Part shown: piece after piece, positions 26,254 through 32,696 of the stretch | Numbering within the stretch: position 1 is the first letter of the stretch | Layout: every line of letters starts with the position of its first letter | NCBI GenBank assembly: GCA_964586785.1 | Contig: CAZPHS010000003.1 | Span: 62,001 to 126,000 of the forward strand | Length of the DNA: 64,000 bases | Direction of reading: 5' to 3' | Origin: SZUA-584 sp041656035 | Lineage (GTDB): Bacteria; Bacillota; Clostridia; Christensenellales; SZUA-584 | Program-made: the position numbers and the translations under genes | Notes under the pieces: model-generated | Databases searched by the model: none | What the model saw: the letters and a program-made list of their open reading frames with translations, nothing else | Told to the model about the DNA's origin: nothing

Positions 26254-26634
26254 CTATCGCTTGGTATCAGCTTTCTTGTTTTCGTTCATTGTCTTTATAA
26301 GCTTTATCGCAAGGCTTAGCTCTTCTCCGCTTATGTTGCGCTCCGCCATTTCTTCGAGCATTTTTGGAGTTATGCCGCGGCTTGTAAGCGAAGACGGCAG
26401 CGCCGGCTGTTCAAGCGTTTTATAACGGCGGCTTTGCTCTATGCCAAGAAGATAGTCTGCCGAGCATCCGAGAGTGTCGCAAAGCTTTTCGAGAACCTCT
26501 ATTGACGGGCGCTTGCGTCCGCTTTCTATCTCCGCCAGGAAAGCCTGCGTGATTCCCACGCGAGCCGAGAGCTGAGCCTGTGTAAGTCCTTGCTGTTTGC
26601 GCTTTAGCTTTAATTTTTTAGGGAGGCCGTTCAA
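26254..26634 (-). CDS. XRE-family repressor (phage CI-like)
   Basis: 126 residues: an N-terminal helix-turn-helix of the XRE type (about 8-62, with LTQAQLSARVGITQAFLAEIESG) and a short helical C-terminal part (about 80-120) without a LexA-type peptidase. The TTG start at 26634 follows an AAAGGAAA site. It diverges from a Cro-like gene across a region containing two promoters and a palindrome, the layout of a temperate-phage switch. Confidence 0.82.
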   Translation of the reverse strand: MNGLPKKLKLKRKQQGLTQAQLSARVGITQAFLAEIESGRKRPSIEVLEKLCDTLGCSADYLLGIEQSRRYKTLEQPALPSSLTSRGITPKMLEEMAERNISGEELSLAIKLIKTMNENKKADTKR

Positions 26635-26672
26635 ATAAATAATTTCCTTTACGCAAATTGTGTTACATATGG

Positions 26673-26701
26673 ATTATAGCCGAGAGCGATAGAATTGTAA
26701 A
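26673..26701 (-). promoter_or_regulatory. Promoter of the XRE repressor gene
   Basis: Minus strand TTTACA (26701-26696), 17 bases, TATAAT (26678-26673), about 40 bases from the start codon. Confidence 0.65.
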
Positions 26702-26703
26702 GT

Positions 26704-26718
26704 ATAGCTTTAAGCTAT
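26704..26718. promoter_or_regulatory. Palindromic operator between the divergent regulators
   Basis: ATAGCTT-T-AAGCTAT is a perfect 7-bp inverted repeat with one central base. It lies just upstream of the repressor promoter's -35 and its last base is the first base of a TTGACA (26718-26723) facing the Cro-like gene. It can therefore control both directions. Confidence 0.6.
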
Positions 26719-26775
26719 TGACAATCTGCCGTATTTTGGCTAGGGTTATGCCATGGGGAATATGGAGGTGAGGAC

Positions 26776-27003
26776 ATGAGAGTGATACTGGCTATGATAC
26801 GCGAGGGTGCGAATATTTCGCAAACACAGATTTCAAGAAACGCGGGAATATCACAGGGTTATTATTCGGATATTGAATGTGGTTTACGCTGCCCGTCACC
26901 CGATGTTGCGGTGCGCATTGCGCGAGTGCTTGATATTCCTGAAGGCGAGATATTTCGCGTTTTTTATGACGAAAAACAAAGGAGAAAAAAAGATGCGGTA
27001 TAG
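26776..27003 (+). CDS. Small XRE-family regulator (Cro-like)
   Basis: 75 residues, nearly all one helix-turn-helix domain (ISQTQISRNAGISQGYYSDIE, then a Cys-containing loop). Small size, position and divergence from the XRE repressor suggest a Cro role. ATG 26776 follows a GGAGGTGAGG site. It overlaps the 16-codon ORF that follows by 11 bases. Confidence 0.75.
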   Translation: MRVILAMIREGANISQTQISRNAGISQGYYSDIECGLRCPSPDVAVRIARVLDIPEGEIFRVFYDEKQRRKKDAV

Positions 27004-27043
27004 TTGTTTTAAAAAGAGACGAAGGCTCGCGGGGGAGGCTTAA
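26993..27043 (+). CDS. Very short basic peptide, possible phage small ORF
   Basis: 16 codons starting at ATG 26993, seven bases after AAAGGAG, in a different frame from the Cro-like gene it overlaps. The product is basic (CFKKRRRL). The ribosome site serves no other start, which is the main support. It may be a coupling peptide for the next gene rather than a functional product. Confidence 0.35.
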   Translation: MRYSCFKKRRRLAGEA

Positions 27044-27048
27044 CTTTT

Positions 27049-27258
27049 ATGCGGCGGCAAGACCGTTTTGAGGGTGAGGCGGAGCAGCCGCCTGCGGTTA
27101 TGTTTTGCGGCTGCTGCGGCGGGCCAATAAGACATGGGTGCGGTTATTATGTTTTCGAGGATTTGGATATCTGCGATATATGCGCAAAAAGGTTTGCATG
27201 GTTTACATTTTTGGAACAAGCCGAGCGGCGCACCGCAATGCCGGAAAACTGGCTGTGA
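27049..27258 (+). CDS. Small phage-type zinc-ribbon protein
   Basis: 69 residues with CGCCGGPI, a GYY turn, then CDICAKRF, a four-Cys zinc-binding pattern. Its short length and place between the Cro-like and sigma-like genes are typical of small early phage proteins. GGGGGAGG lies 10 bases before ATG 27049. Function is unknown. Confidence 0.6.
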   Translation: MRRQDRFEGEAEQPPAVMFCGCCGGPIRHGCGYYVFEDLDICDICAKRFAWFTFLEQAERRTAMPENWL

Positions 27259-27267
27259 GGAAGGTTT

Positions 27268-27738
27268 ATGAGAGAAGTGGAAATGTTTTTGAAGGACTAC
27301 TGGTATGCCGCGCGAAGCGTCGGCAGGCTGATGCTCGATCTTTCGGCCGCGCGCCACGCTTACGAGCAAAGCTGCCAGAGCGTTCCCTTATCCGGCGGAT
27401 TTATAAAAACGGGGAGACCGCGCTACGCGGCAAACAGCGCGGTTGAGAAGGCGGCGATAATCGCCGTAGACCAGTTTCGTGCCGAGGTTGAAAGCATAGA
27501 GCGGCGGCTTGCGGGGGAGCGGCGCACGTTGGAGTTTATAGAGCAAACCGTTAACAAAGCGAGGCTGACCGCGCCGGAAGCCGGATATGTGCGGCTGCGG
27601 TATTTTGAGGGAAAAAGCGTGGAAGCCGCGGCGCAGCGTTTGTTTTGCTCCGTCGCGACGGCGGGGCGGCTTCGCGTATCGGCGCTTGATAAAATTGAAT
27701 CGGCGCTCAAAGGCGGCAAGGCGGCCGGTGCGCTTTAA
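27268..27738 (+). CDS. Phage late-gene activator, ArpU/sigma-region-4 type
   Basis: 156 residues. The C-terminal part (about 105-150: LTAPEAGYVRLRYFEGKS, then a helix-turn-helix) resembles sigma factor region 4, while the N-terminal half is a helical region with Arg/Glu heptads. This matches the ArpU/RinA-like regulators that switch on late genes in phages of Firmicutes. The ATG has GAGGAAGG upstream. It ends the regulatory part of the phage remnant; no terminase, portal or head genes follow. Confidence 0.65.
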   Translation: MREVEMFLKDYWYAARSVGRLMLDLSAARHAYEQSCQSVPLSGGFIKTGRPRYAANSAVEKAAIIAVDQFRAEVESIERRLAGERRTLEFIEQTVNKARLTAPEAGYVRLRYFEGKSVEAAAQRLFCSVATAGRLRVSALDKIESALKGGKAAGAL

Positions 27739-27792
27739 CGGAATAACTTTTAGTGTAAAAGGGCAAAATACCGTCAAAAAAGGAGTGGCGTT

Positions 27793-28017
27793 ATGAGCGA
27801 ATACTTTAAGCTGACGGATATTGACACGCTGATTAAAAAGGAAGGCGATATGGCTTTTGTTTTCGACGCTTCCGTTGACGACTGGGTGCGGGACAAAAAC
27901 GACATACTTGTAAACAGTTTCGAGGAGCAGGACGGAGAGCATACGGCAGAATGCGTGCCTATAAGCGAAGACGACGCGCGCGACTGGATTGCGCGCAGAA
28001 GAGAGGGCATAGAATAA
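27793..28017 (+). CDS. Hypothetical acidic 74-residue protein
   Basis: Acidic protein rich in Asp and Glu, with no motif I recognise. A good AAAAAAGGAG site lies about 8 bases before ATG 27793. It is followed by a terminator and is probably the last gene of the phage-derived transcript. Confidence 0.6.
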   Translation: MSEYFKLTDIDTLIKKEGDMAFVFDASVDDWVRDKNDILVNSFEEQDGEHTAECVPISEDDARDWIARRREGIE

Positions 28018-28040
28018 GGCGCTTGTATGGAAGCGTTTTG

Positions 28041-28076
28041 GGGCGGGCAATCGTAATGAAAGCCCGCTCTTTTTTT
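28041..28076 (+). terminator. Rho-independent terminator closing the phage-like genes
   Basis: GGGCGGGC (28041-28048) pairs with GCCCGCTC (28062-28069), one G-U pair, followed by seven T. Confidence 0.85.
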
Positions 28077-28157
28077 ATACCGTTTGATATATAATAAAAG
28101 CCGGTATATTATTATGTTACAGAGTGTTGTAAACATATTAATATGCGGGGTGTTTTT

Positions 28158-28490
28158 ATGAATACTTTTTTTGTGTCTCTTGATATTAACGGCGCAGTGC
28201 GGGCAATCAGCGATGCGGTTATAAGGGGAAGCATAACGGGAGAGCTTATAGACCATTACGAAGCGTCTGCGCCAAACGGCACGGGGTTTGTTATGCTTGT
28301 ATTCGAGAAGCATTATTACCGGGCGGGAAACAGGCTTACGCTTACAGTGGCTATAGACGATTTGGAAGGCAAAACGCGCGTACACAGCGTTGGCGGCGGA
28401 GGAGGAGAAGGATTGTTTCGTTTTGACTGGGGCGCTTCCAAAAACTTTTCGAACATCGTTTCCGACGTGCTCGCGCCTTACCGGTTGTAA
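28158..28490 (+). CDS. DUF6054-like protein
   Basis: 110 residues. The pattern VMLVFEKHYYRAGNRLTLTV followed by VHSVGGGGGEGLFRFDWG resembles DUF6054 proteins of Firmicutes, whose function is unknown. ATG 28158 is preceded by GCGGGGTG; the in-frame start at 28143 lacks a ribosome site. It is a single gene. Confidence 0.65.
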   Translation: MNTFFVSLDINGAVRAISDAVIRGSITGELIDHYEASAPNGTGFVMLVFEKHYYRAGNRLTLTVAIDDLEGKTRVHSVGGGGGEGLFRFDWGASKNFSNIVSDVLAPYRL

Positions 28491-28670
28491 GCGGCGTATA
28501 CACTTTAATTTATTGCGCGCGAATGTCCAATACAAACGCGGCGTGCATTAAGCGCCTTTTCGCGCTCCCTTCTCATATTTCGCTGAACAAATTCTGTATA
28601 CGGGCGTAAAAAGAATAATAACAACAATGTGTATTTTTGAATATGTATAGTCATAGGGGGGTGAAAACTT

Positions 28671-28787
28671 ATGTGTTGCGGAAATTCTTACTGCCGGTGG
28701 GGACGCGGCGGCTGTTATCGCGGAGGCTGCGGAGGCTGGGGCGGAGGCTGGGGCGGCTGTTGCCGTCGCGGCTGTCGCTGCTGGTAG
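28671..28787 (+). CDS. 38-residue Gly/Cys/Trp/Arg-rich peptide
   Basis: Ribosome site AGGGGGGTG lies 7 bases before ATG 28671. The product is 38 residues with 9 Cys, 14 Gly, 4 Trp and 6 Arg, built from GGC/GGW repeats (MCCGNSY then repeats). There is no signal peptide or leader/core division. The composition recalls small Gly/Cys-rich spore-coat peptides (YjcZ-like) or metal-binding peptides. No modification enzymes are adjacent, which argues against a RiPP. A GC-rich hairpin (28795-28816) follows. Confidence 0.6.
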   Translation: MCCGNSYCRWGRGGCYRGGCGGWGGGWGGCCRRGCRCW

Positions 28788-28794
28788 TATAACA

Positions 28795-28816
28795 GGCTCG
28801 CCGTATAAGGCGGGCC
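28795..28816 (+). other. GC-rich hairpin after the Gly/Cys-rich peptide
   Basis: GGCTCGCC pairs with GGCGGGCC (one G-U pair) around a 6-base loop. There is no T-tract, so it may be an mRNA 3' stabiliser rather than a terminator. Confidence 0.45.
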
Positions 28817-28922
28817 GTACATTAATAATCATCTGCTCCCCCCGGGTTGTTTTTTTGGCGCGTTCGCGGCGCTCGCCGGCGTATTTATGCTTATCGGGCG
28901 CCGCGCAAATATAAAACAAATC

Positions 28923-29042
28923 TCAGCCGTCGTGAGGATTAACCTCTCCGCTGTGAACAATCCTTATGTTTTCCGGCAGACCCAAATTGTTATCCCTGTC
29001 TTTTATCTTAGGCGATTTTTTTCTTTCCTTTTTGCGTTTCAT
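28923..29042 (-). CDS. 39-residue basic peptide behind a sigma-G type promoter
   Basis: AAAGGAG lies 9 bases before ATG 29042. The product begins with a Lys/Arg-rich stretch (KRKKERKKSPKIK) and ends with LPENIRIVHSGEVNP. I do not recognise the family. The candidate sigma-G promoter at 29103-29073 would make it a forespore product, and its size and charge fit small spore proteins, but it lacks the alpha/beta SASP sequence. Confidence 0.6.
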   Translation of the reverse strand: MKRKKERKKSPKIKDRDNNLGLPENIRIVHSGEVNPHDG

Positions 29043-29072
29043 TTGACGAAACTCCTTTCTTTGGTTTGTATT

Positions 29073-29103
29073 TAGTATGTGCAAACGCCAAAAAGGATAG
29101 TCA
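29073..29103 (-). promoter_or_regulatory. Candidate sigma-G (forespore) promoter
   Basis: Minus strand TGACTA (29103-29098), 18 bases, CATACTA (29079-29073). The -10 matches the sigma-G consensus CATACTA fully and the -35 differs from TGAATA by one base. The expected start is about 25 bases before the peptide's ATG. Confidence 0.5.
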
Positions 29104-29127
29104 TAAAAAAATGTTCGGAAACAGGTA

Positions 29128-29156
29128 TTGACAGCTAACATTTGTTAGCTTATTCT
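29128..29156 (+). promoter_or_regulatory. tetR-family gene promoter with operator in the spacer
   Basis: TTGACA (29128-29133), 17-base spacer, TATTCT (29151-29156). The spacer plus one base is the perfect palindrome AGCTAACA-TT-TGTTAGCT (29133-29150), a typical TetR-family operator, pointing to autorepression. Confidence 0.75.
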
Positions 29157-29170
29157 ATGGAAAGAATGCC

Positions 29171-29809
29171 ATGGGGAAAAATATGACGGGAACACAAATA
29201 ACAAAAGAAAAAATACTGTACACAGCGATAGATTTATTTTCCGAAAAGGGATATAAGGAAATCACTGTACGGAAAATCGCTAAGCAGGTTGGTATAAAGG
29301 CCAGCTCAATATACAAGCATTACAAAAATAAAGAGGATATTTTAAACAGTATATTTGAATTATTCAGGCATGAAATGAACAGGTCGGCTGTTATTGATAA
29401 ACCGCTGGGGAAAATATATCCAAACATAAGTATAAAAGACTATCTTGATAAGTCCTATGAAGTATTCAAAACGGTAATGTGGACGCCGCTGACGATGAAA
29501 ATTGCCAAAATAATAAATATTGAGCAGCAAAGGGATGAGTCAGTAAGAGCTTTTTTTATTGAGGAGCTGATTGATAAACCGAATTTAATACTTAAAAATG
29601 TGCTTGAAAGTATGATTGAGAATAAAATTTTAGCGCCTATTGACGCGGAAGCGGCGGCAAGGGAGTATAATGCGTATATTATTTTTCTTTATTATGAGCA
29701 GAACTTTCTTAAGCAAAGCCCGTGCCTTGAGGAAATCGACATTAAAATGAAAAAGCACAACGAGTTTTTTATCGAGAATATATTAAAAGATGTGAGGACA
29801 ATCAAATGA
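29171..29809 (+). CDS. TetR-family transcriptional regulator
   Basis: 212 residues. The N-terminal helix-turn-helix (about 8-55, ITVRKIAKQVGIKASSIYKHYKNKEDIL) is typical of the family; the C-terminal ligand domain is divergent. ATG 29171 follows GGAAAGA; ATG 29183 is an alternative. The gene overlaps the following oxidoreductase gene by four bases and is transcribed from a promoter with a perfect palindrome, so it probably represses itself and its partner until a ligand appears. Confidence 0.88.
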   Translation: MGKNMTGTQITKEKILYTAIDLFSEKGYKEITVRKIAKQVGIKASSIYKHYKNKEDILNSIFELFRHEMNRSAVIDKPLGKIYPNISIKDYLDKSYEVFKTVMWTPLTMKIAKIINIEQQRDESVRAFFIEELIDKPNLILKNVLESMIENKILAPIDAEAAAREYNAYIIFLYYEQNFLKQSPCLEEIDIKMKKHNEFFIENILKDVRTIK

Positions 29810-30594
29810 AAGTTTTAGCTGTTATAGGAAGCCCGCGTAAAACGGGTAACACTTACAAAGCGGTTGCAAGGATTGAGCGGTTGCTGGCCGGCAGGGATAA
29901 TACTATAGACTTCGAATATTTGTTTCTTGTCGACTATAATCTTAAAACCTGCACCGGCTGTTTCAACTGTATCGCAAAAGGCGAAGAAAAATGTCCGTTG
30001 ATAGACGACAGGGATATAATTAAAGGAAAAATGGACGAAGCCGACGGAATCATTTTTGCAGCGCCGAGCTATGCAATGGGCGTGCCGGCAATATTTAAAA
30101 ATTTAATAGACAGGTTTGCGTATACTCTGCATCGTCCATGCTTTTTCGACAAGGTATTCTTAGCCGTTATGACAATAGGCGGGGTTATGGGGGGCAAGCG
30201 GACGCTCAATCAAATCACAACGCTCGCGGCGGGCGCTAAGAAAGTAATCAAGCTGGGTATATGCGCACCGCCGGTTGCTTTGGCCGGTATTGAAAAAAGC
30301 AGTGCCAAAAGTATAAAAAAAGCGTCGAAGGTGTTTTATAAAAGCTTGCTGAAAAAGCAAAGAAAGCTGCCGGGAATCGGAGATTGGGCATATTTTCACG
30401 CGTTTAAAAGCTTTTGCGCATTTGAGTGTTATCGGAAAGTTTGCCCTGCGGACGTCGATTATTATCAGTCCAAAAAGGAGTATTTCTTTCCTATAAAGGG
30501 GCGTCCGTTCCGCAGGGCGGCGGGAAAGATTATTAGCGTGCTGACGCGGTTTGGGCTTAAGATAATGGTTAAAGAGCGTCAGCGGCAAAATTAG
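29806..30594 (+). CDS. Flavodoxin-like NAD(P)H-dependent oxidoreductase
   Basis: FMN reductase/flavodoxin-fold protein of 262 residues: a phosphate-binding loop GSPRKTGNT at 8-16, a CTGCFNC cysteine pair near 50, and APSYAMGVPAIFKNLIDR for the flavin. The C-terminal extension (about 185-262) is basic with a few Cys and no cluster motif I can name. ATG overlaps the tetR stop (ATGA). It is probably a detoxifying or redox enzyme induced through TetR. Confidence 0.82.
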   Translation: MKVLAVIGSPRKTGNTYKAVARIERLLAGRDNTIDFEYLFLVDYNLKTCTGCFNCIAKGEEKCPLIDDRDIIKGKMDEADGIIFAAPSYAMGVPAIFKNLIDRFAYTLHRPCFFDKVFLAVMTIGGVMGGKRTLNQITTLAAGAKKVIKLGICAPPVALAGIEKSSAKSIKKASKVFYKSLLKKQRKLPGIGDWAYFHAFKSFCAFECYRKVCPADVDYYQSKKEYFFPIKGRPFRRAAGKIISVLTRFGLKIMVKERQRQN

Positions 30595-30697
30595 GGCGCC
30601 GGAACGCGCTGTTTTTTGCTTTAAAGCCTTAAGAATTTATTGATAGTCATTATAGAATAAAGTATAATTTAATATATTTAAACGGAGGTATAATAAA

Positions 30698-31135
30698 ATG
30701 AAAAAGACCGGTTATGTGCTGGGTATTGTCGGAGGATGCTTTGCTCTTGTCATCGCGTTCGCAAGCCTCTTGGGCGGGCTGTTTTTTATTATGGGAGGGC
30801 GGGCGTTTTTCTCTGAGATTATTGACGCCGTAAACCAATTGACCAAAATTAACGGATCGTGGAACATAATTAGACCGAACATTGTCAGTTTTTCAATCAG
30901 CATAATCTTTTTTTATGTTTTTGTTATGTGCCTTGCCGCGGGTATATTAGGGCTTATAGGCGCGGTGTCGGTTTGCAAGGACAATGTAAAGGCGGGCGTG
31001 CTTATGTTGGTGGGCGCGGGGCTTTGTTTTATAACTCCCGCGGTTGGTTTTATACCTATGGTTCTGCTTCTATTAGGCGGTATTTTCGCTCTTTCTAAAG
31101 AAAAGCCGGAACAAAACGTACAGGCACAGAAATAA
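30698..31135 (+). CDS. DUF4064-like membrane protein
   Basis: 145 residues with four hydrophobic segments: a VLGIVGGCFALVIAF first helix, a long extracellular loop (about 45-65), a CLAAGILGLIGAVSV helix and a last helix before a hydrophilic tail. The layout matches DUF4064 proteins of Firmicutes, function unknown. AACGGAGG lies 9 bases upstream of ATG 30698. It is a single gene. Confidence 0.7.
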   Translation: MKKTGYVLGIVGGCFALVIAFASLLGGLFFIMGGRAFFSEIIDAVNQLTKINGSWNIIRPNIVSFSISIIFFYVFVMCLAAGILGLIGAVSVCKDNVKAGVLMLVGAGLCFITPAVGFIPMVLLLLGGIFALSKEKPEQNVQAQK

Positions 31136-31191
31136 AACAGCGATTATATACGCGTAATGCTGAATATACGCGTAAATGTTGAATTTGTGCA

Positions 31192-31221
31192 TTGACATTA
31201 TACATATATAAAATATATAAT
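31192..31221 (+). promoter_or_regulatory. Strong sigma-A promoter for the UgpC-type ATPase gene
   Basis: TTGACA (31192-31197), 18 bases, TATAAT (31216-31221), both consensus-perfect. It gives a leader of about 260 bases before the ATPase ATG. Confidence 0.8.
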
Positions 31222-31227
31222 TTACAA

Positions 31228-31371
31228 GTAAAAGTGGATTATATATTGGCTTAAATTGTTATGAAAACAGCGGCTGTTTGGCCGTTAATATTTGGGGCAA
31301 TCCCCAAATAATGCGGTCCGGGCGACTCCACTTATTTGTCCGGATACGTAAAAGAAAAGGAGGCAAGAATT
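31228..31371 (+). other. Structured 5' leader, part 1
   Basis: Contains a perfect 8-bp hairpin ATTTGGGG-CAAT-CCCCAAAT (31290-31309). AAGTGGA (31232-31238) is complementary to TCCACTT (31327-31333), and TCCGG (31317-31321) to CCGGA (31340-31344) around the same TCCACTT. The part ends with a strong ribosome site AAAAGGAGG (31355-31363). The pairings suggest two alternative folds upstream of the ribosome site. I do not recognise a known riboswitch. Confidence 0.5.
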
Positions 31372-31487
31372 ATCCGCATCAGCTTGCGGTGCAGCAGTGT
31401 GGAGACCTGCTGTAAAGCCATCGTCACGTATGCGGGCGTTGGCGAGCTGCGCAGTTAGCGGACGCTGTGCGCGGCAGAGCTGTACAA
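31372..31487 (+). other. 116-base GC-richer segment between ribosome site and start codon
   Basis: Removing this segment would place AAGGAGG exactly 8 bases from ATG 31488. As it stands the strong ribosome site has no start codon nearby. The segment contains hairpins CCGCA/TGCGG (31374-31389) and CAGCAG/CTGCTG (31392-31412), and a longer stem around 31436-31465. It is richer in GC than the leader before it. No target duplication is seen at its ends. Confidence 0.5.
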
Positions 31488-32615
31488 ATGGCAAACGTAA
31501 CACTAAAAAACATCAAGAAGGAATACGACAAACATGTAGTCGCGGTGGAGGATTTCAACCTTGAAATTAAAGACAAGGAATTTATCGTTCTGGTTGGGCC
31601 TTCCGGCTGCGGAAAAACCACTACGCTTCGCATGGTGGCGGGGCTTGAAGAAATCACGGACGGCGAGATCTACATAGGCGATACGCTCGTGAACAATATC
31701 CCTCCGAAAGATAGGGATATCGCTATGGTCTTTCAAAACTACGCTCTATACCCTCACATGTCGGTGTTCGAGAACATGGCGTTCGCGCTTAAACTTCGTA
31801 AAGAACCCAAAAACACTATAAACGAAAAAGTCAGGCGCGCGGCGGAAATATTGAATATTACCGATTTGCTTGAGCGCAAACCTAAAGCGCTTTCCGGCGG
31901 ACAGCGGCAGCGTGTTGCCATAGGGCGCGCTATTGTGCGCGAACCTAAAGTGTTCCTTATGGACGAGCCGTTATCAAACCTTGACGCTAAACTTCGTAAT
32001 CAGATGCGTGCGGAAATCATCAAGCTGCGCGAGAGAATTGACACCACATTTATATACGTAACGCATGACCAAACCGAAGCGATGACGCTTGGCGATCGTA
32101 TTGTCATTATGAAAGACGGTTTTATTCAGCAAATAGGAACGCCTCAGGAGGTTTTCAACCGTCCCGCGAACCTGTTTGTGGCCGGCTTTATAGGCTCGCC
32201 GCAGATGAACTTTTTGTCCGCGGAATTAACTCTTTCCGGCGGAAAATATGTTGTGCGTATTAAAGACCAGGATGTGGTGCTGTCTGATAAAAGGCAGGAG
32301 TTCTTTAAACAAAAGCGCCAAACGCCCTGCAGGGTAATAATGGGTGTGCGTCCGGAGCATATGGTTGTGGTACCGCCCGATACTCCAAACTGTTCAAAGG
32401 TGCGAGTGGACGTATCCGAAATGATGGGCAGCGAGGTTTACCTGCATGTTGAGTTCGGTGAAACAATTATGATTATTCGCGTTAAGACACACGATATAAA
32501 TAAATATGTATTTGAGCCGGGCAAAGAGAACTACATATACTTTAAGATTCCGGCACCGGCGGTTCATTTATTTGAAGCGACCACGGAAAAGAACCTTCTA
32601 CTGACAAAGAATTAA
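31488..32615 (+). CDS. ugpC: Sugar ABC transporter ATPase, UgpC/MsmK type
   Basis: Cytoplasmic ATPase of 375 residues that energises carbohydrate importers of the CUT1 class, often shared by several. It has an ABC domain with Walker A GPSGCGKTT near 38, signature LSGGQRQR, Walker B MDEPLSNLDA and His loop YVTHDQTEAMT, and a C-terminal TOBE/OB regulatory domain (about 240-370). MANVTLKNIKKEYD matches the usual N-terminus, so ATG 31488 is preferred; an in-frame GTG at 31467 is possible. No permease or binding protein is adjacent, which fits a shared, orphan ATPase. Confidence 0.92.
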   Translation: MANVTLKNIKKEYDKHVVAVEDFNLEIKDKEFIVLVGPSGCGKTTTLRMVAGLEEITDGEIYIGDTLVNNIPPKDRDIAMVFQNYALYPHMSVFENMAFALKLRKEPKNTINEKVRRAAEILNITDLLERKPKALSGGQRQRVAIGRAIVREPKVFLMDEPLSNLDAKLRNQMRAEIIKLRERIDTTFIYVTHDQTEAMTLGDRIVIMKDGFIQQIGTPQEVFNRPANLFVAGFIGSPQMNFLSAELTLSGGKYVVRIKDQDVVLSDKRQEFFKQKRQTPCRVIMGVRPEHMVVVPPDTPNCSKVRVDVSEMMGSEVYLHVEFGETIMIIRVKTHDINKYVFEPGKENYIYFKIPAPAVHLFEATTEKNLLLTKN

Positions 32616-32639
32616 TAATTAAGCGGGTTTAAAAAATTT

Positions 32640-32681
32640 AAGACTGCGCCCCGGGATAAACCTTAGGCGCAGTCTTTTTTA
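32640..32681. terminator. Bidirectional rho-independent terminator
   Basis: AAGACTGCGCC (32640-32650) pairs perfectly with GGCGCAGTCTT (32666-32676), followed by T on the plus strand and by a T-rich tract on the minus strand. It separates convergent genes. Confidence 0.9.
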
Positions 32682-32696
32682 TCTTTTTGCAGTTAA

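Noticed and set aside
26087..26425. 112-codon plus-strand ORF antisense to the XRE repressor
   Set aside because: Starts in the DUF975 promoter region, lacks a ribosome site and runs into the reverse of a recognised regulator.
28671..28787. RiPP precursor gene
   Set aside because: No leader peptide, modification enzyme, protease or exporter is present around it.
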